64,000 nucleotides of DNA from a virus, in IMG/VR virus record IMGVR_UViG_3300020207_000012, positions 1 to 64,000 of that record; one strand, given 5' to 3'. The translations under genes and the position numbers were made by a program. This document shows positions 31,790 to 40,365 of this stretch, piece by piece. The stretch's first letter is position 1, and every line of letters starts with the position of its first letter. The notes beneath the pieces are model-generated. The model was not told the DNA's origin, did no database searches, and was given only the letters and a program-made list of their open reading frames with translations.

Positions 31790-32665
31790 TTAAATGAAAC
31801 ATTCTTTCTTTCCGTAAATGAATGCTTGTTTTATTAAATCTGAATCGTTTGTTACTTTAAATGTTAAATCTGTTGTCATCCTTGGTAATCGTACGGTTAC
31901 ACTTTCACATGTATCTGGAAAGTTATCATTACAATATTTTAAAAATTTCACAGCATCAAACTTTGGGTATTCTACATAACCTCTATCATCAGGTTTTTCC
32001 CAAGATGAATGATAACTGTAAAGATGTAAATGTTTTATTCTTCCTGCTATTCTTTCTATGAAGCCAAGAAGATTTCCTTCATATGATTTTTCTAAATCTT
32101 CTAAAGTTGAAATATACTTGTTTACTTTTAATATGTTAACAGGGATTTCAATTCTACTTTCATCTTTAGGTTTCATTAAGATTATACGCAGAGGCTTATC
32201 GATTATTTGATGAGATTGGCTTATTGTACTTCCTGGATGAATTGTATTTCTATGAACGTTGCTTAATACAGGAGGCGACTTAACATCTCCTTCTATCAAA
32301 TCACTACATAATACTAGCATACGATAGAATCTTGCGAATAGATTATCAAAGTCTGCTTCATCGTTTTTGTCTATAAGCTGTAAGTCTTTTAAAAAATCTA
32401 GACCTTTTAAAACGCCACTACCATATGGTATACTATGATATTTTTCTGAAAGGTTGCCATCTAACCACAGTTGACTCATGTTATGTTCCCTTGTGTCTAT
32501 AAAACAATCTATCAAACTAAATTCTTTTAATACGTCTTTCCAATCTTCGTATGTTGGTTGTGCTATCGTACGCCATGAGTGAGATGGATGAGTCAATAAC
32601 GCATAGTTTACATCATCATCTCTATTATCTAAAAATATCTTTTTAAATAATTCATGTTCATTCAT
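31790..32665 (-). CDS. Unknown protein between cytidylyltransferase and B12-type rSAM
   Basis: The 291-residue product has no motif I can assign. It starts MNEHELFKKIFLDNRDDDV and has a segment SNVHRNTIHPGSTISQSHQI (about 137-156) rich in His, Ser and Thr that could be an active site, followed by beta strands (LRIILMKP, ESVTVRLP). It overlaps rSAM-12 by 8 bases upstream and ends 12 bases before the cytidylyltransferase start, so it is a member of this pathway by position. It might be a partner or transferase for the sugar route. Confidence 0.6.
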   Translation of the reverse strand: MNEHELFKKIFLDNRDDDVNYALLTHPSHSWRTIAQPTYEDWKDVLKEFSLIDCFIDTREHNMSQLWLDGNLSEKYHSIPYGSGVLKGLDFLKDLQLIDKNDEADFDNLFARFYRMLVLCSDLIEGDVKSPPVLSNVHRNTIHPGSTISQSHQIIDKPLRIILMKPKDESRIEIPVNILKVNKYISTLEDLEKSYEGNLLGFIERIAGRIKHLHLYSYHSSWEKPDDRGYVEYPKFDAVKFLKYCNDNFPDTCESVTVRLPRMTTDLTFKVTNDSDLIKQAFIYGKKECFI

Positions 32666-34796
32666 TTATAAATTCAACTCCATCGAACTCTGATACGTTT
32701 CCTGTTAGTTCAAAATACTGTTTATCAAAAGACATATCTTCTCTTTTTAGTTCATGTTCTTCTACTGACCTGTCTTCGTTTTGTGCTACATGCTCAAATT
32801 CATACCAGCATTTAAAGCTATAGTCGCCGTTGTCATCAACTTCCCACTCTGCTTCGCCTGATAGCATAGTGGCAAGGCTCACACCAAACTCCTGCATATC
32901 TAGTTCCGGATCCCAAGTCATTTTAAATTTATGTCCACTGAACGCTTGATACATAATCCACATATGTGGTAAGTTTTCATTTGCCAATGTAGCAGCTAAA
33001 TTATTTTGGGCGGTATCACCACTAAAAATATTAAAATTTTGATTTGAACGTTGTGGTATGTAATCCTTATATTCTCCGGGATTATTCTGTTCAAATTCTA
33101 CAAATTTACTCATTCCCGGACGACTCTGAGAATTAATTATAGTTCCTTCTGCTTCGTTGATACACATAGACAACCATTGATTCATGTACTTCAATCGTAA
33201 TGCCCTATGTAGAATAGTATTCTCATAATTTTCTGTATACCAATTACTCATAAACTTATTATCCCATGGAGTTTCACTCCATTGAATTTTATAGTTTTTC
33301 CAGTTCTTGTTCATATCACTCAGTGGAGCATCACCGCATGTCATGCCCGGCGAGATAACCGTGGCCCAATTTCGTATATTATACAAAACGTGTAAACTAT
33401 GACACCATTCAGCAGGTCCTTCAGTTGGGAATCCGACGACCCAGTTAATATGATTTTCTATTCCTGCTATTTTAGCATCACGTAAGTTGTCTTCTATTTC
33501 CCAAACTTTAATTTTCTTTTTCATATCAAGTAGAACCTTTTCACTTCCACTTTCAACTCCAAAACTTAACAAGCTACAACCACTCGCTTTGATTTTATGA
33601 AAGAATTCTAAATCCATACGTCCATCACATCTAGCATAGCTATTCCATCTGATGTCCATACTACGTTCAATTATCTGATCTACTAAATCTCTAAACGCTT
33701 TTATATTACCATTTACTAAACTATCAACAAACCAAAATCGTCTTGTACCATAAGTATCAATCTGATGCTGCATTTCATCTATAACATTTGTACTTTCACG
33801 GGATCTAAACTTCCAAAAGTGTGTCTCGGAACAGAAACTACATAGAGCAATACAACCTCTACTAGTTTCAATACTAACACCGCCTTGGTGAGAATATAGA
33901 GACAAATCATAATCTGAATAATCTGGAAAAGGCATTTGGTTTAAATCAAGTCTGCTATTTGCTCCTCCGAAAACATGAGGACCATCTTCTTTTGAATATT
34001 CACTATAGTTTTCCAAGTAACCCAATAACATTTCTTCGCCTTCACCTATAATTCTAACATCATAGTTTTCTATTATATCTGCCAAAGGATATGGATGTCT
34101 TTTATGAGGATTGGGTTCTTCATAATCATCTAACCAGTCTTGGAACGCTTCTGGGCCACCTATTAATATTGTGATATCGGGCGCAAGACGCTTTAATTCT
34201 TTTATCATATACGCACTAGGAACAGTATTTGTAGCATACAAACTGAAGCCAACAAATCTAGCACCATCGTTAATAATACGCTGTACTGTTTCGTCTAATA
34301 GTGGAGTTAACGCAGGTTTTATTTTAGTATCATAGTTTGGAACAATCCAATGATCCCAGTATATTGCGTCCCATGGATCATAATCTAACTTATCTTTAAG
34401 ATAATGATAAGATTCAATATTAGTATCATATACTGTTACTTCATAACCATTTTCTCTCAGCAATGATGATATACGTGCTGCGTTATATGGAGGAAATATA
34501 ATACCCCAACTAGGACAAACAACAAAAGATATTTTATCATTTTTTCTAGGAGGATTTAAACTAGACCAATACTCATATCCAGTATCCTCTCTTTGACTCC
34601 AATATGTATAATTTTTAGAAACAGAAGAAACAGGATCTGTTCCTAAATGACTGTTGGCATGACGCATTTCTTCTTCATGCTGAATAACAGTTAGAACAAT
34701 TTGATCTCTGTCTTCGCTTTTAAAATCATACTTTGGTTTTGACTTTTTTTGAGAGGTCAGCGAGTTTTGTTCTTTGCTTTCGTTTCTCTGCGTCAT
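32658..34796 (-). CDS. rSAM-12: B12-binding-domain radical SAM protein
   Basis: This 712-residue protein is built as N-terminal extension (~1-85), a cobalamin-binding-like Rossmann domain (ISFVVCPSWGIIFPPYNAAR, ARFVGFSLYATNT, ITILIGGPEA), then a radical SAM core with CIALCSFC near residue 314 in SIETSRGCIALCSFC. SGCSLLSFGVESGSEKVLLD is typical of the Elp3/MiaB-type core. Class B rSAM methylases of this architecture transfer methyl groups from methylcobalamin to unreactive carbons or phosphinates. The C-terminal ~200 residues are unassigned. The gene starts 71 bases inside rSAM-13 with AGGAAG before the ATG; ATG 34667 is an alternative that removes the overlap. Confidence 0.85.
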   Translation of the reverse strand: MTQRNESKEQNSLTSQKKSKPKYDFKSEDRDQIVLTVIQHEEEMRHANSHLGTDPVSSVSKNYTYWSQREDTGYEYWSSLNPPRKNDKISFVVCPSWGIIFPPYNAARISSLLRENGYEVTVYDTNIESYHYLKDKLDYDPWDAIYWDHWIVPNYDTKIKPALTPLLDETVQRIINDGARFVGFSLYATNTVPSAYMIKELKRLAPDITILIGGPEAFQDWLDDYEEPNPHKRHPYPLADIIENYDVRIIGEGEEMLLGYLENYSEYSKEDGPHVFGGANSRLDLNQMPFPDYSDYDLSLYSHQGGVSIETSRGCIALCSFCSETHFWKFRSRESTNVIDEMQHQIDTYGTRRFWFVDSLVNGNIKAFRDLVDQIIERSMDIRWNSYARCDGRMDLEFFHKIKASGCSLLSFGVESGSEKVLLDMKKKIKVWEIEDNLRDAKIAGIENHINWVVGFPTEGPAEWCHSLHVLYNIRNWATVISPGMTCGDAPLSDMNKNWKNYKIQWSETPWDNKFMSNWYTENYENTILHRALRLKYMNQWLSMCINEAEGTIINSQSRPGMSKFVEFEQNNPGEYKDYIPQRSNQNFNIFSGDTAQNNLAATLANENLPHMWIMYQAFSGHKFKMTWDPELDMQEFGVSLATMLSGEAEWEVDDNGDYSFKCWYEFEHVAQNEDRSVEEHELKREDMSFDKQYFELTGNVSEFDGVEFINE

Positions 34797-36414
34797 TCAT
34801 TCTTCCTATTGCTGCCGCTAAATCTGGTAGACTTTCTTTCCAGTCTTCTTTTCTTATTTTATCAAGTCTAATTGTGTCTCTTTTAAATTTTTCCCACATA
34901 TTAGGGTCTTGTTCTTTTGCCCACATTTGTCCTAACGCTTGCTTTAAAGCAGTTTCAGTAATACCTGCCCATATCATATCATGTTGTGTACAAGTGTCGA
35001 TTGGCCATCTTTTCCAGATATGAGTTATAAATCTATTATATAGATCCTCTACTTCTTTTTTAAGATATGTAGGTAAATTTTGTATACAATATTGCTCTGG
35101 ACCAAATACTAAATGTATATGCATTTCATTACTAAGACGCTTAAAGTTTTGTTCTTTTATCCAATACATAAAGTCTGGTACATGAAACACATTCATAATA
35201 CTAAGAGTTAAAGTAACTTTAGCTTCTAAATTATCAAGTCTGGGATCAGTATCTAATTCTTTTAGTAATCTTTCAGTCTTACTCCATTTTCCAGGATTTC
35301 GTATGTATTCAAAATGACTATCCATACCATCAAGACTCATCCCTATTACTACTTTTTTGAATTGTGCCCAAAGATCGAAAAAGCTCTTACTACTCGCAGC
35401 CATATTACTATTATATTCTAACTCTATATTTTTCGATAAACCTTTTTCAACAATCATTTCTAACAATTCTCTATGCTTATGATTGATAGTAGGTTCACCT
35501 CCTGTAAAATATAATCTTTCTATATACTTTAAGTTTTTTGTAATATCAGTCCATAGTTGTGAACCTTCATACCAACTTTTCATATGAGGTATCTCAACCT
35601 GACCTTTAGAATTTGTTATGATTTCAGCATGTTCTCCGTCTAAATCAATTGTAAATGGTTTATCAGATTTTTTACTGTCTACCATTTCCATATAATCTTT
35701 ATACCACAAATCACTATTTGATGGACCACAAGACCTGCATTTTAAATTACATTTATTACCAAAACGTAGATCCCACCATCTAATAGGAAAATCTTTGTTT
35801 TTAATTTTTCCATCTTTTTTAGTTTTTTCATATGCATTTAGTACTACATCTGGAAAATGTTTATTGGCATATTTTCTTCTTGACATGCCATACGGCACAG
35901 CATCTTCTTCGTCAAAACATAATTTACACGCAGATGGTCTTTTACCTTTCAACATATCACTTCGCAACATCTTCCAAAATTTTGCGTTTCTGTTTCTGCT
36001 TATCTTATCATTATAATTCAATAACGTACCATCATCTTTTTCAATAAGTCCTACATTAGATGACTCATCCGTGTATATCATTTGACAACAAGCACGAATA
36101 CTACCATTCGCATTAGTACCAGCATGGATCCATGGAATAGTACAGAATGAACTTTGGTCTGCTTCTCTTAGTAATTTAGATTCTAATAAATCATTGTAAA
36201 CCTCACCGAGTCTATCTTTTACAATATCTATTATATCATCATCTATTATTGGTGATCTAAGTACGCTAAGTAATACATCTTGGTCTTCATCAAATGTTGC
36301 TACAATTTCAAGTACCTCACGTGGACAATCTGGATCTAGAATCATGTCTATACGTTGCTCAGGCGTTCTGTATATGTCTGGATTCAGATCAAATCTACTA
36401 TCTACATCACTCAT
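34726..36414 (-). CDS. rSAM-13: radical SAM with N-terminal helical and twitch-like domains
   Basis: The first ~85 residues are a helical, HEAT-like segment (ILDPDCPREVLEIVATFDED) not seen in the other twitch-first proteins. Then come SFCTIPWIHAGTNANG (Cys91), RACCQM (109-110), CKLCFDEED (163-166) and the core motif CNLKCRSC (222-229). YFTGGEPTINHKH and HFEYIRNPGKW are the SAM-binding and subgroup motifs. At 562 residues it is the longest of the twitch-first group, with a basic C-terminus. It resembles rSAM-5 most (FC-x-x-PW-x-H). It starts 2 bases after rSAM-14 ends. Substrate unknown. Confidence 0.82.
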   Translation of the reverse strand: MSDVDSRFDLNPDIYRTPEQRIDMILDPDCPREVLEIVATFDEDQDVLLSVLRSPIIDDDIIDIVKDRLGEVYNDLLESKLLREADQSSFCTIPWIHAGTNANGSIRACCQMIYTDESSNVGLIEKDDGTLLNYNDKISRNRNAKFWKMLRSDMLKGKRPSACKLCFDEEDAVPYGMSRRKYANKHFPDVVLNAYEKTKKDGKIKNKDFPIRWWDLRFGNKCNLKCRSCGPSNSDLWYKDYMEMVDSKKSDKPFTIDLDGEHAEIITNSKGQVEIPHMKSWYEGSQLWTDITKNLKYIERLYFTGGEPTINHKHRELLEMIVEKGLSKNIELEYNSNMAASSKSFFDLWAQFKKVVIGMSLDGMDSHFEYIRNPGKWSKTERLLKELDTDPRLDNLEAKVTLTLSIMNVFHVPDFMYWIKEQNFKRLSNEMHIHLVFGPEQYCIQNLPTYLKKEVEDLYNRFITHIWKRWPIDTCTQHDMIWAGITETALKQALGQMWAKEQDPNMWEKFKRDTIRLDKIRKEDWKESLPDLAAAIGRMNDAEKRKQRTKLADLSKKVKTKV

Positions 36415-36416
36415 TC

Positions 36417-37811
36417 TTACTGTTCCTTAAAAAATTCTATTTCGTTATCACTATATTTTACAAGACTACTAGCATCATTTATATCTCTGATTGGTACCAA
36501 ACTAAGAGTACCTTTCATTCTTCCATTTGCACCATTGGTATGCCATTGTGGTATGTTTAAAATTCTATCTCTTAGTTTTTGCGCTCTATCTAAAAATCCT
36601 GGAGGGGTCATAAGTTTAATTTCTAACCATAGATCATCATCAACATCATCATGGTGCTGCATGATTATTTTACAATTTTCGATAAATCTGTCTTCGTTTC
36701 CACGGTATAAATCCATACTAGCAAAATGTGCGCTCATATTGACACTATTTATATACTGTGTTGCCTCACGCCAAAACTTAGTACTGCGACTACCATTTGT
36801 AGTTACCAGCGTCCATTGATTTTTAGATTTCAAATGCTTTAAGATATCAATAAATTGAGGATGCATTGTAGGCTCTCCTCCACCAAAGTTCCATCTGATT
36901 TGATCTCCGCCGCTCCAATGTTCAATAATCATATCTATCGTTTCGATAACTGATTCATATGTAGGAAATCTTTCTGTGTTACTATGAACTGCTGGCCAGC
37001 AATAATCACAAGCATAATTACATCTTCTACCAATATCCCATAATATCTGATATGGTATAGGAAAGTTCATTTCTACAGCGACTCCTTTGTCAATAGATTG
37101 TGCTGTGTAATCATCGCCACCTCGTTCCGTTCCAGAATAACCGTTATGAGTCACATCTAAAAACTTTATATGCTTTTTTGTTTTTGCTTTACTTAATATA
37201 ACATCAGCACCGCAGCCACAATTATTAAATGGACATACTACATACTCTTCGGGTATATCTATACCTTCACGGATATTACCTAATAGACCCCAATTGTCTG
37301 GTATATCATCTAGTGTACTTTCCCATTTCCAAGCACTAGCAGTTGTATCTATTTTTTCTTTTATCATATTTCTACCTAAATTACTAAAGAATGCTTCTTC
37401 AGTTTCTTTTAGGGTCTGCTGTAATTTTACGTGTTGTTCACAAGTTTCCCAGCCTATTTTTGGAAGAGGCCAACCCCCTTCTGTATTTTCATTATACCAT
37501 TCAATATGAGGATATGGACCAAAAACACGTTCACGTTCAAGTCTCCATTCTTCTACAACTGTATTATAATGTGCGCTACTATTTCTGTGGCTACTAGCAC
37601 AGTTTGCATTCCATATGTTACCGTCGTAATCAATATAAAGTCCTCGGACACCCGCACTACACTTCCATCCCTTCCAAGAGTTATGACCTCTAGCAATCGC
37701 TTCGTCTACACTCATTCTAATGAACTTGCCATCCGAACCATACAAACGCAATTGCTTATTGTCTAGTGGGATGCTTGGATCTTCTTTAATCGGCATCTTC
37801 CAAAACCTCAT
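36417..37811 (-). CDS. rSAM-14: radical SAM with domains in permuted order
   Basis: Residues 1-~215 look like the auxiliary C-terminal domain of rSAM-15: WKGWKCSAGVRGLYIDYDG (Cys51), WNANCASSHRNSSAH (Cys71) and CPFNNCGCGADVILSKAK (193-200) match the WEGWYCWSG, FDGSVMIGWC and CTKSMCHCNFDIMSKK of rSAM-15. The radical SAM core follows at ~250-464 with RRCNYACDYCWP (264-271) and WNFGGGEPTMHPQF, and then the protein stops where an auxiliary domain would be expected. It could be a true circular permutation or a fusion left by deletion between two tandem rSAM genes. An alternative start is ATG 37796. It overlaps rSAM-15 at its start. Confidence 0.78.
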   Translation of the reverse strand: MRFWKMPIKEDPSIPLDNKQLRLYGSDGKFIRMSVDEAIARGHNSWKGWKCSAGVRGLYIDYDGNIWNANCASSHRNSSAHYNTVVEEWRLERERVFGPYPHIEWYNENTEGGWPLPKIGWETCEQHVKLQQTLKETEEAFFSNLGRNMIKEKIDTTASAWKWESTLDDIPDNWGLLGNIREGIDIPEEYVVCPFNNCGCGADVILSKAKTKKHIKFLDVTHNGYSGTERGGDDYTAQSIDKGVAVEMNFPIPYQILWDIGRRCNYACDYCWPAVHSNTERFPTYESVIETIDMIIEHWSGGDQIRWNFGGGEPTMHPQFIDILKHLKSKNQWTLVTTNGSRSTKFWREATQYINSVNMSAHFASMDLYRGNEDRFIENCKIIMQHHDDVDDDLWLEIKLMTPPGFLDRAQKLRDRILNIPQWHTNGANGRMKGTLSLVPIRDINDASSLVKYSDNEIEFFKEQ

Positions 37812-38793
37812 AACAATCAGCAGGTAATACTTTTTTACTCATAATGTCAAAGTTACAATGACACATACTTTTTGTACACATAGTAGGTTTTCTAGGCCAC
37901 TTGATATTCTTAGGGTCTTTCATATTACCAAATGCACCACCAACTCTACACCAGCCGATCATAACACTTCCGTCAAAATCTACAACAATCTGTTCTATGC
38001 CACTCCAGCAATACCAGCCTTCCCAGTCATTTGTTTTATCGTTAATAAATCTATGTGCGCTGCTGTTCTGCTTTAAATCATTCACATCGTCACACATATC
38101 CATACTACCGCGGTATATCTTCCACTGCTTATCATACTTGATTTTACTACCCAACAGTTTCCATTGGTCATCGATATATTTGATTTGTTCTTCACTGTAA
38201 GAGTAAAGAGTTTCACCAAAATCAATAATCAACGGCTGTAGTGCTAATGAGATATTAGGTATTTCAATAACTTTTTCGGCAACGTCTACACAAGTAGGCC
38301 AGATTTCAGGATTGTAATGCATCATAATATTAACATGTGTTCTACACTGTTGACTCATAATTTTAACAACTTCTAAAAAGTGTTCTGGATTTCCTTCTTC
38401 TGGATGAAAACTTAAACACACGTGGTCGAACTTTTCTTTATTCTTCTCCCACCATCTTATAGTTCTACTACTGTTACTGATAAATCCTATATCATGTCCT
38501 ATTTCTTTAATGTATTCAGCACACTTAACAAAGTCTTTCCATAGTGTAACTTCACCGCCTGTAAATTCAAAATATACAGTTCTAGGAGAGTAATGCTCAA
38601 CAACTTCATCGATAAAACCTTTAACTACGTCAAAATCATTCCATCCAAAGCTACCGTCGTTAAGAATACTAGGACAATAAGAACATGTAAAGTTACACAT
38701 GTTGCCTAAATTCCAATTAACTACGACCCAATCTTTACATTCTTCATGGTGATGATCTAGTCTATTATAAAAGTTCTGTGGTCCTAATGGCAT
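37786..38793 (-). CDS. rSAM-15: radical SAM with C-terminal auxiliary-cluster domain
   Basis: The 335-residue protein has VNWNLGNMCNFTCSYCPS (core Cys at 33, 37, 40), YFEFTGGEVTLWKDF (the Pro of GGEP is replaced), then a C-terminal part WEGWYCWSGIEQIVVDFDG, MIGWCRVGG and CTKSMCHCNFDIM, probably one or two extra clusters. It has the usual core-then-auxiliary order, in contrast to rSAM-14 next to it. A Shine-Dalgarno (taggag) precedes the ATG. It sits between a glycosyltransferase-like gene and rSAM-14 in the operon from 42477. Its substrate is unknown. Confidence 0.85.
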   Translation of the reverse strand: MPLGPQNFYNRLDHHHEECKDWVVVNWNLGNMCNFTCSYCPSILNDGSFGWNDFDVVKGFIDEVVEHYSPRTVYFEFTGGEVTLWKDFVKCAEYIKEIGHDIGFISNSSRTIRWWEKNKEKFDHVCLSFHPEEGNPEHFLEVVKIMSQQCRTHVNIMMHYNPEIWPTCVDVAEKVIEIPNISLALQPLIIDFGETLYSYSEEQIKYIDDQWKLLGSKIKYDKQWKIYRGSMDMCDDVNDLKQNSSAHRFINDKTNDWEGWYCWSGIEQIVVDFDGSVMIGWCRVGGAFGNMKDPKNIKWPRKPTMCTKSMCHCNFDIMSKKVLPADCYEVLEDAD

Positions 38794-38801
38794 AATAGCT
38801 C

Positions 38802-39779
38802 CTATCTATCCCAACCAGTCGATTTTTCTGTTGCTAGTGGATTAGCAACACGTTTTGGATTTGTATATACCTTCTTAAAGAATTGAGCAACCTCTGGGGT
38901 TGGATCACAAATCTCCATACCGATATCGTCTGCTAGTGTATCGCCTACTCTTAATACATCTTCGTATAATGTATCATAGTCCCATGTTAATCTAGTTGAA
39001 GTGCAAATCTCATCTCCACCTTCATACTGTGGGAATATCTCATTATAAAAATAATCATTAAACCAATCATAGCTAGATATACATTCTAACACAAAGTCAT
39101 CTTTAAAACAAACATCATGACATCCCAATCTAGCACCATATAAAGCCCAAAGCCCGTTTTCAACATCGGCGCCTATATTACACCATGTCAAAAGACGTTC
39201 ATAATTCTTTGGCCATAACCTGTCTTTGAACTCTTCTGGCTTTACACGATTACCTTCATCAAGTGACATTTTAACACCTTCACGGAAACCGGCACGAAAT
39301 GCTTGGAAAGGTGAACCTGCGTTAAACACCATTGAATATACGTTGTTCATATGAACATAATCTAAGTCCCAACAGAAGTCAACTTTCTTTGTTTCGTCTT
39401 CTGCGTTTTCGTGGGTTTTCATTTCTAGTACCAAGTCTACTGGCCAACATTTGATTCCGCCGTTACCGTAAACTAAACCATTAACAACATTCTTCGCACC
39501 CCAAGAAATAATAGAACGTGAAATATTTGTTTTTTCAGGAAAGACTAGTTCTAAATCAAAGAACTTTTTGTCAACTATATTATCACCATCAATTGTGATA
39601 AATCTATCGGTTTCGCTTGCCCTAGCACATGCTTTATGTGCGTTATCAAATCCTTTAACGCCATCTACTCTTTTTGCCCATGGGCATTTACGCAAAACAT
39701 CTGCCCAATGTTCTTCTTTGTTGGGTTCATCATAGCTTAGATAAAAAACATCTGTCTCAGCTACCCGCAAAATTGTCAT
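38802..39779 (-). CDS. Glycosyltransferase-like protein (GT-A, DxD), family shared with 23734-24834
   Basis: The 325-residue product starts ILRVAETDVFYLSYDEPNKE and contains AKRVDGVKGFDNAHKACARA and FITIDGDNIVDKKFFDLEL, where DGDN is the DxD-like metal and nucleotide-sugar site. VYGNGGIKCWP follows. The C-terminal WFNDYFYNEIF is shared in outline with the paralogue. It lacks the degenerate first module of that paralogue. The two copies lie in separate operons, each with rSAM genes. A nucleotide-sugar dependent transfer to glycan, protein or modified base is the likely chemistry. Confidence 0.68.
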   Translation of the reverse strand: MTILRVAETDVFYLSYDEPNKEEHWADVLRKCPWAKRVDGVKGFDNAHKACARASETDRFITIDGDNIVDKKFFDLELVFPEKTNISRSIISWGAKNVVNGLVYGNGGIKCWPVDLVLEMKTHENAEDETKKVDFCWDLDYVHMNNVYSMVFNAGSPFQAFRAGFREGVKMSLDEGNRVKPEEFKDRLWPKNYERLLTWCNIGADVENGLWALYGARLGCHDVCFKDDFVLECISSYDWFNDYFYNEIFPQYEGGDEICTSTRLTWDYDTLYEDVLRVGDTLADDIGMEICDPTPEVAQFFKKVYTNPKRVANPLATEKSTGWDR

Positions 39780-39780
39780 T

Positions 39781-40365
39781 TTAATCTCCTAATGAATATG
39801 TACTGAAAACATAACGTGTATAAACACTTATGTCATATTTATGTTCGTAGTTAATGTGTATCTCTTTGCCTGTTAGAATCTCTGAAAACTTAATTTTCAA
39901 ATCTTCTACTATAAACTCAGGTTCGTCTTTTAATGTGATGTAAAAACGGTGATCTAATTTACCACCTATTTTTACTTTTTCAGAAGCGTCTGGTACAAAA
40001 TAATCACGCAATAAATCTGTGGCACGTATTGTTATGCCGTCATCCACAATCTTTACGATTACTTCTGGATTGTCAGTACGTTCTATCTTCTTAACATATG
40101 TTGTCAAGTTATTAGACTTGTATTCTTCACTTGTTAATTTTTTTAGATGATGATTCAAAGTTTTACTATCGTAGAATACTTTATAGTCACGCAATCTTTC
40201 CGTGCCTACAACTAACCCCATAATATCTTTAATTTCAAAATATGCGTGTTGTACACCAGGTTCTTCTGAAATTCTATTATCGATTGAAAGTATAACCCCT
40301 CGGTCATCAAAGTGGATGATTTTGAACTCAGTATTCCAATCTATTTCTTTAATACTCTTAATCAT
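39781..40365 (-). CDS. Unknown protein in the sugar/rSAM operon
   Basis: The 194-residue product is beta-rich (FKIIHFDDRGVILSID, HAYFEIKDIMGLVVG, PEVIVKIVDDGITIRATDLL, HRFYITLKDEPEFIV) with no motif I recognise. It begins MIKSIKEIDWNTEFKI. It overlaps the upstream glycosyltransferase by 4 bases and ends one base before the next start region, so it is co-translated with the transferases. It might be a structural or accessory protein; no signal peptide or membrane segment is present. Confidence 0.6.
   Translation of the reverse strand: MIKSIKEIDWNTEFKIIHFDDRGVILSIDNRISEEPGVQHAYFEIKDIMGLVVGTERLRDYKVFYDSKTLNHHLKKLTSEEYKSNNLTTYVKKIERTDNPEVIVKIVDDGITIRATDLLRDYFVPDASEKVKIGGKLDHRFYITLKDEPEFIVEDLKIKFSEILTGKEIHINYEHKYDISVYTRYVFSTYSLGD

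Noticed and set aside
36294-36819. Overlapping plus-strand open frames of 88 and 154 residues near the rSAM-13/14 junction
   Set aside because: Both are antisense to clear rSAM genes, have no Shine-Dalgarno, and their composition is typical of shadow frames.
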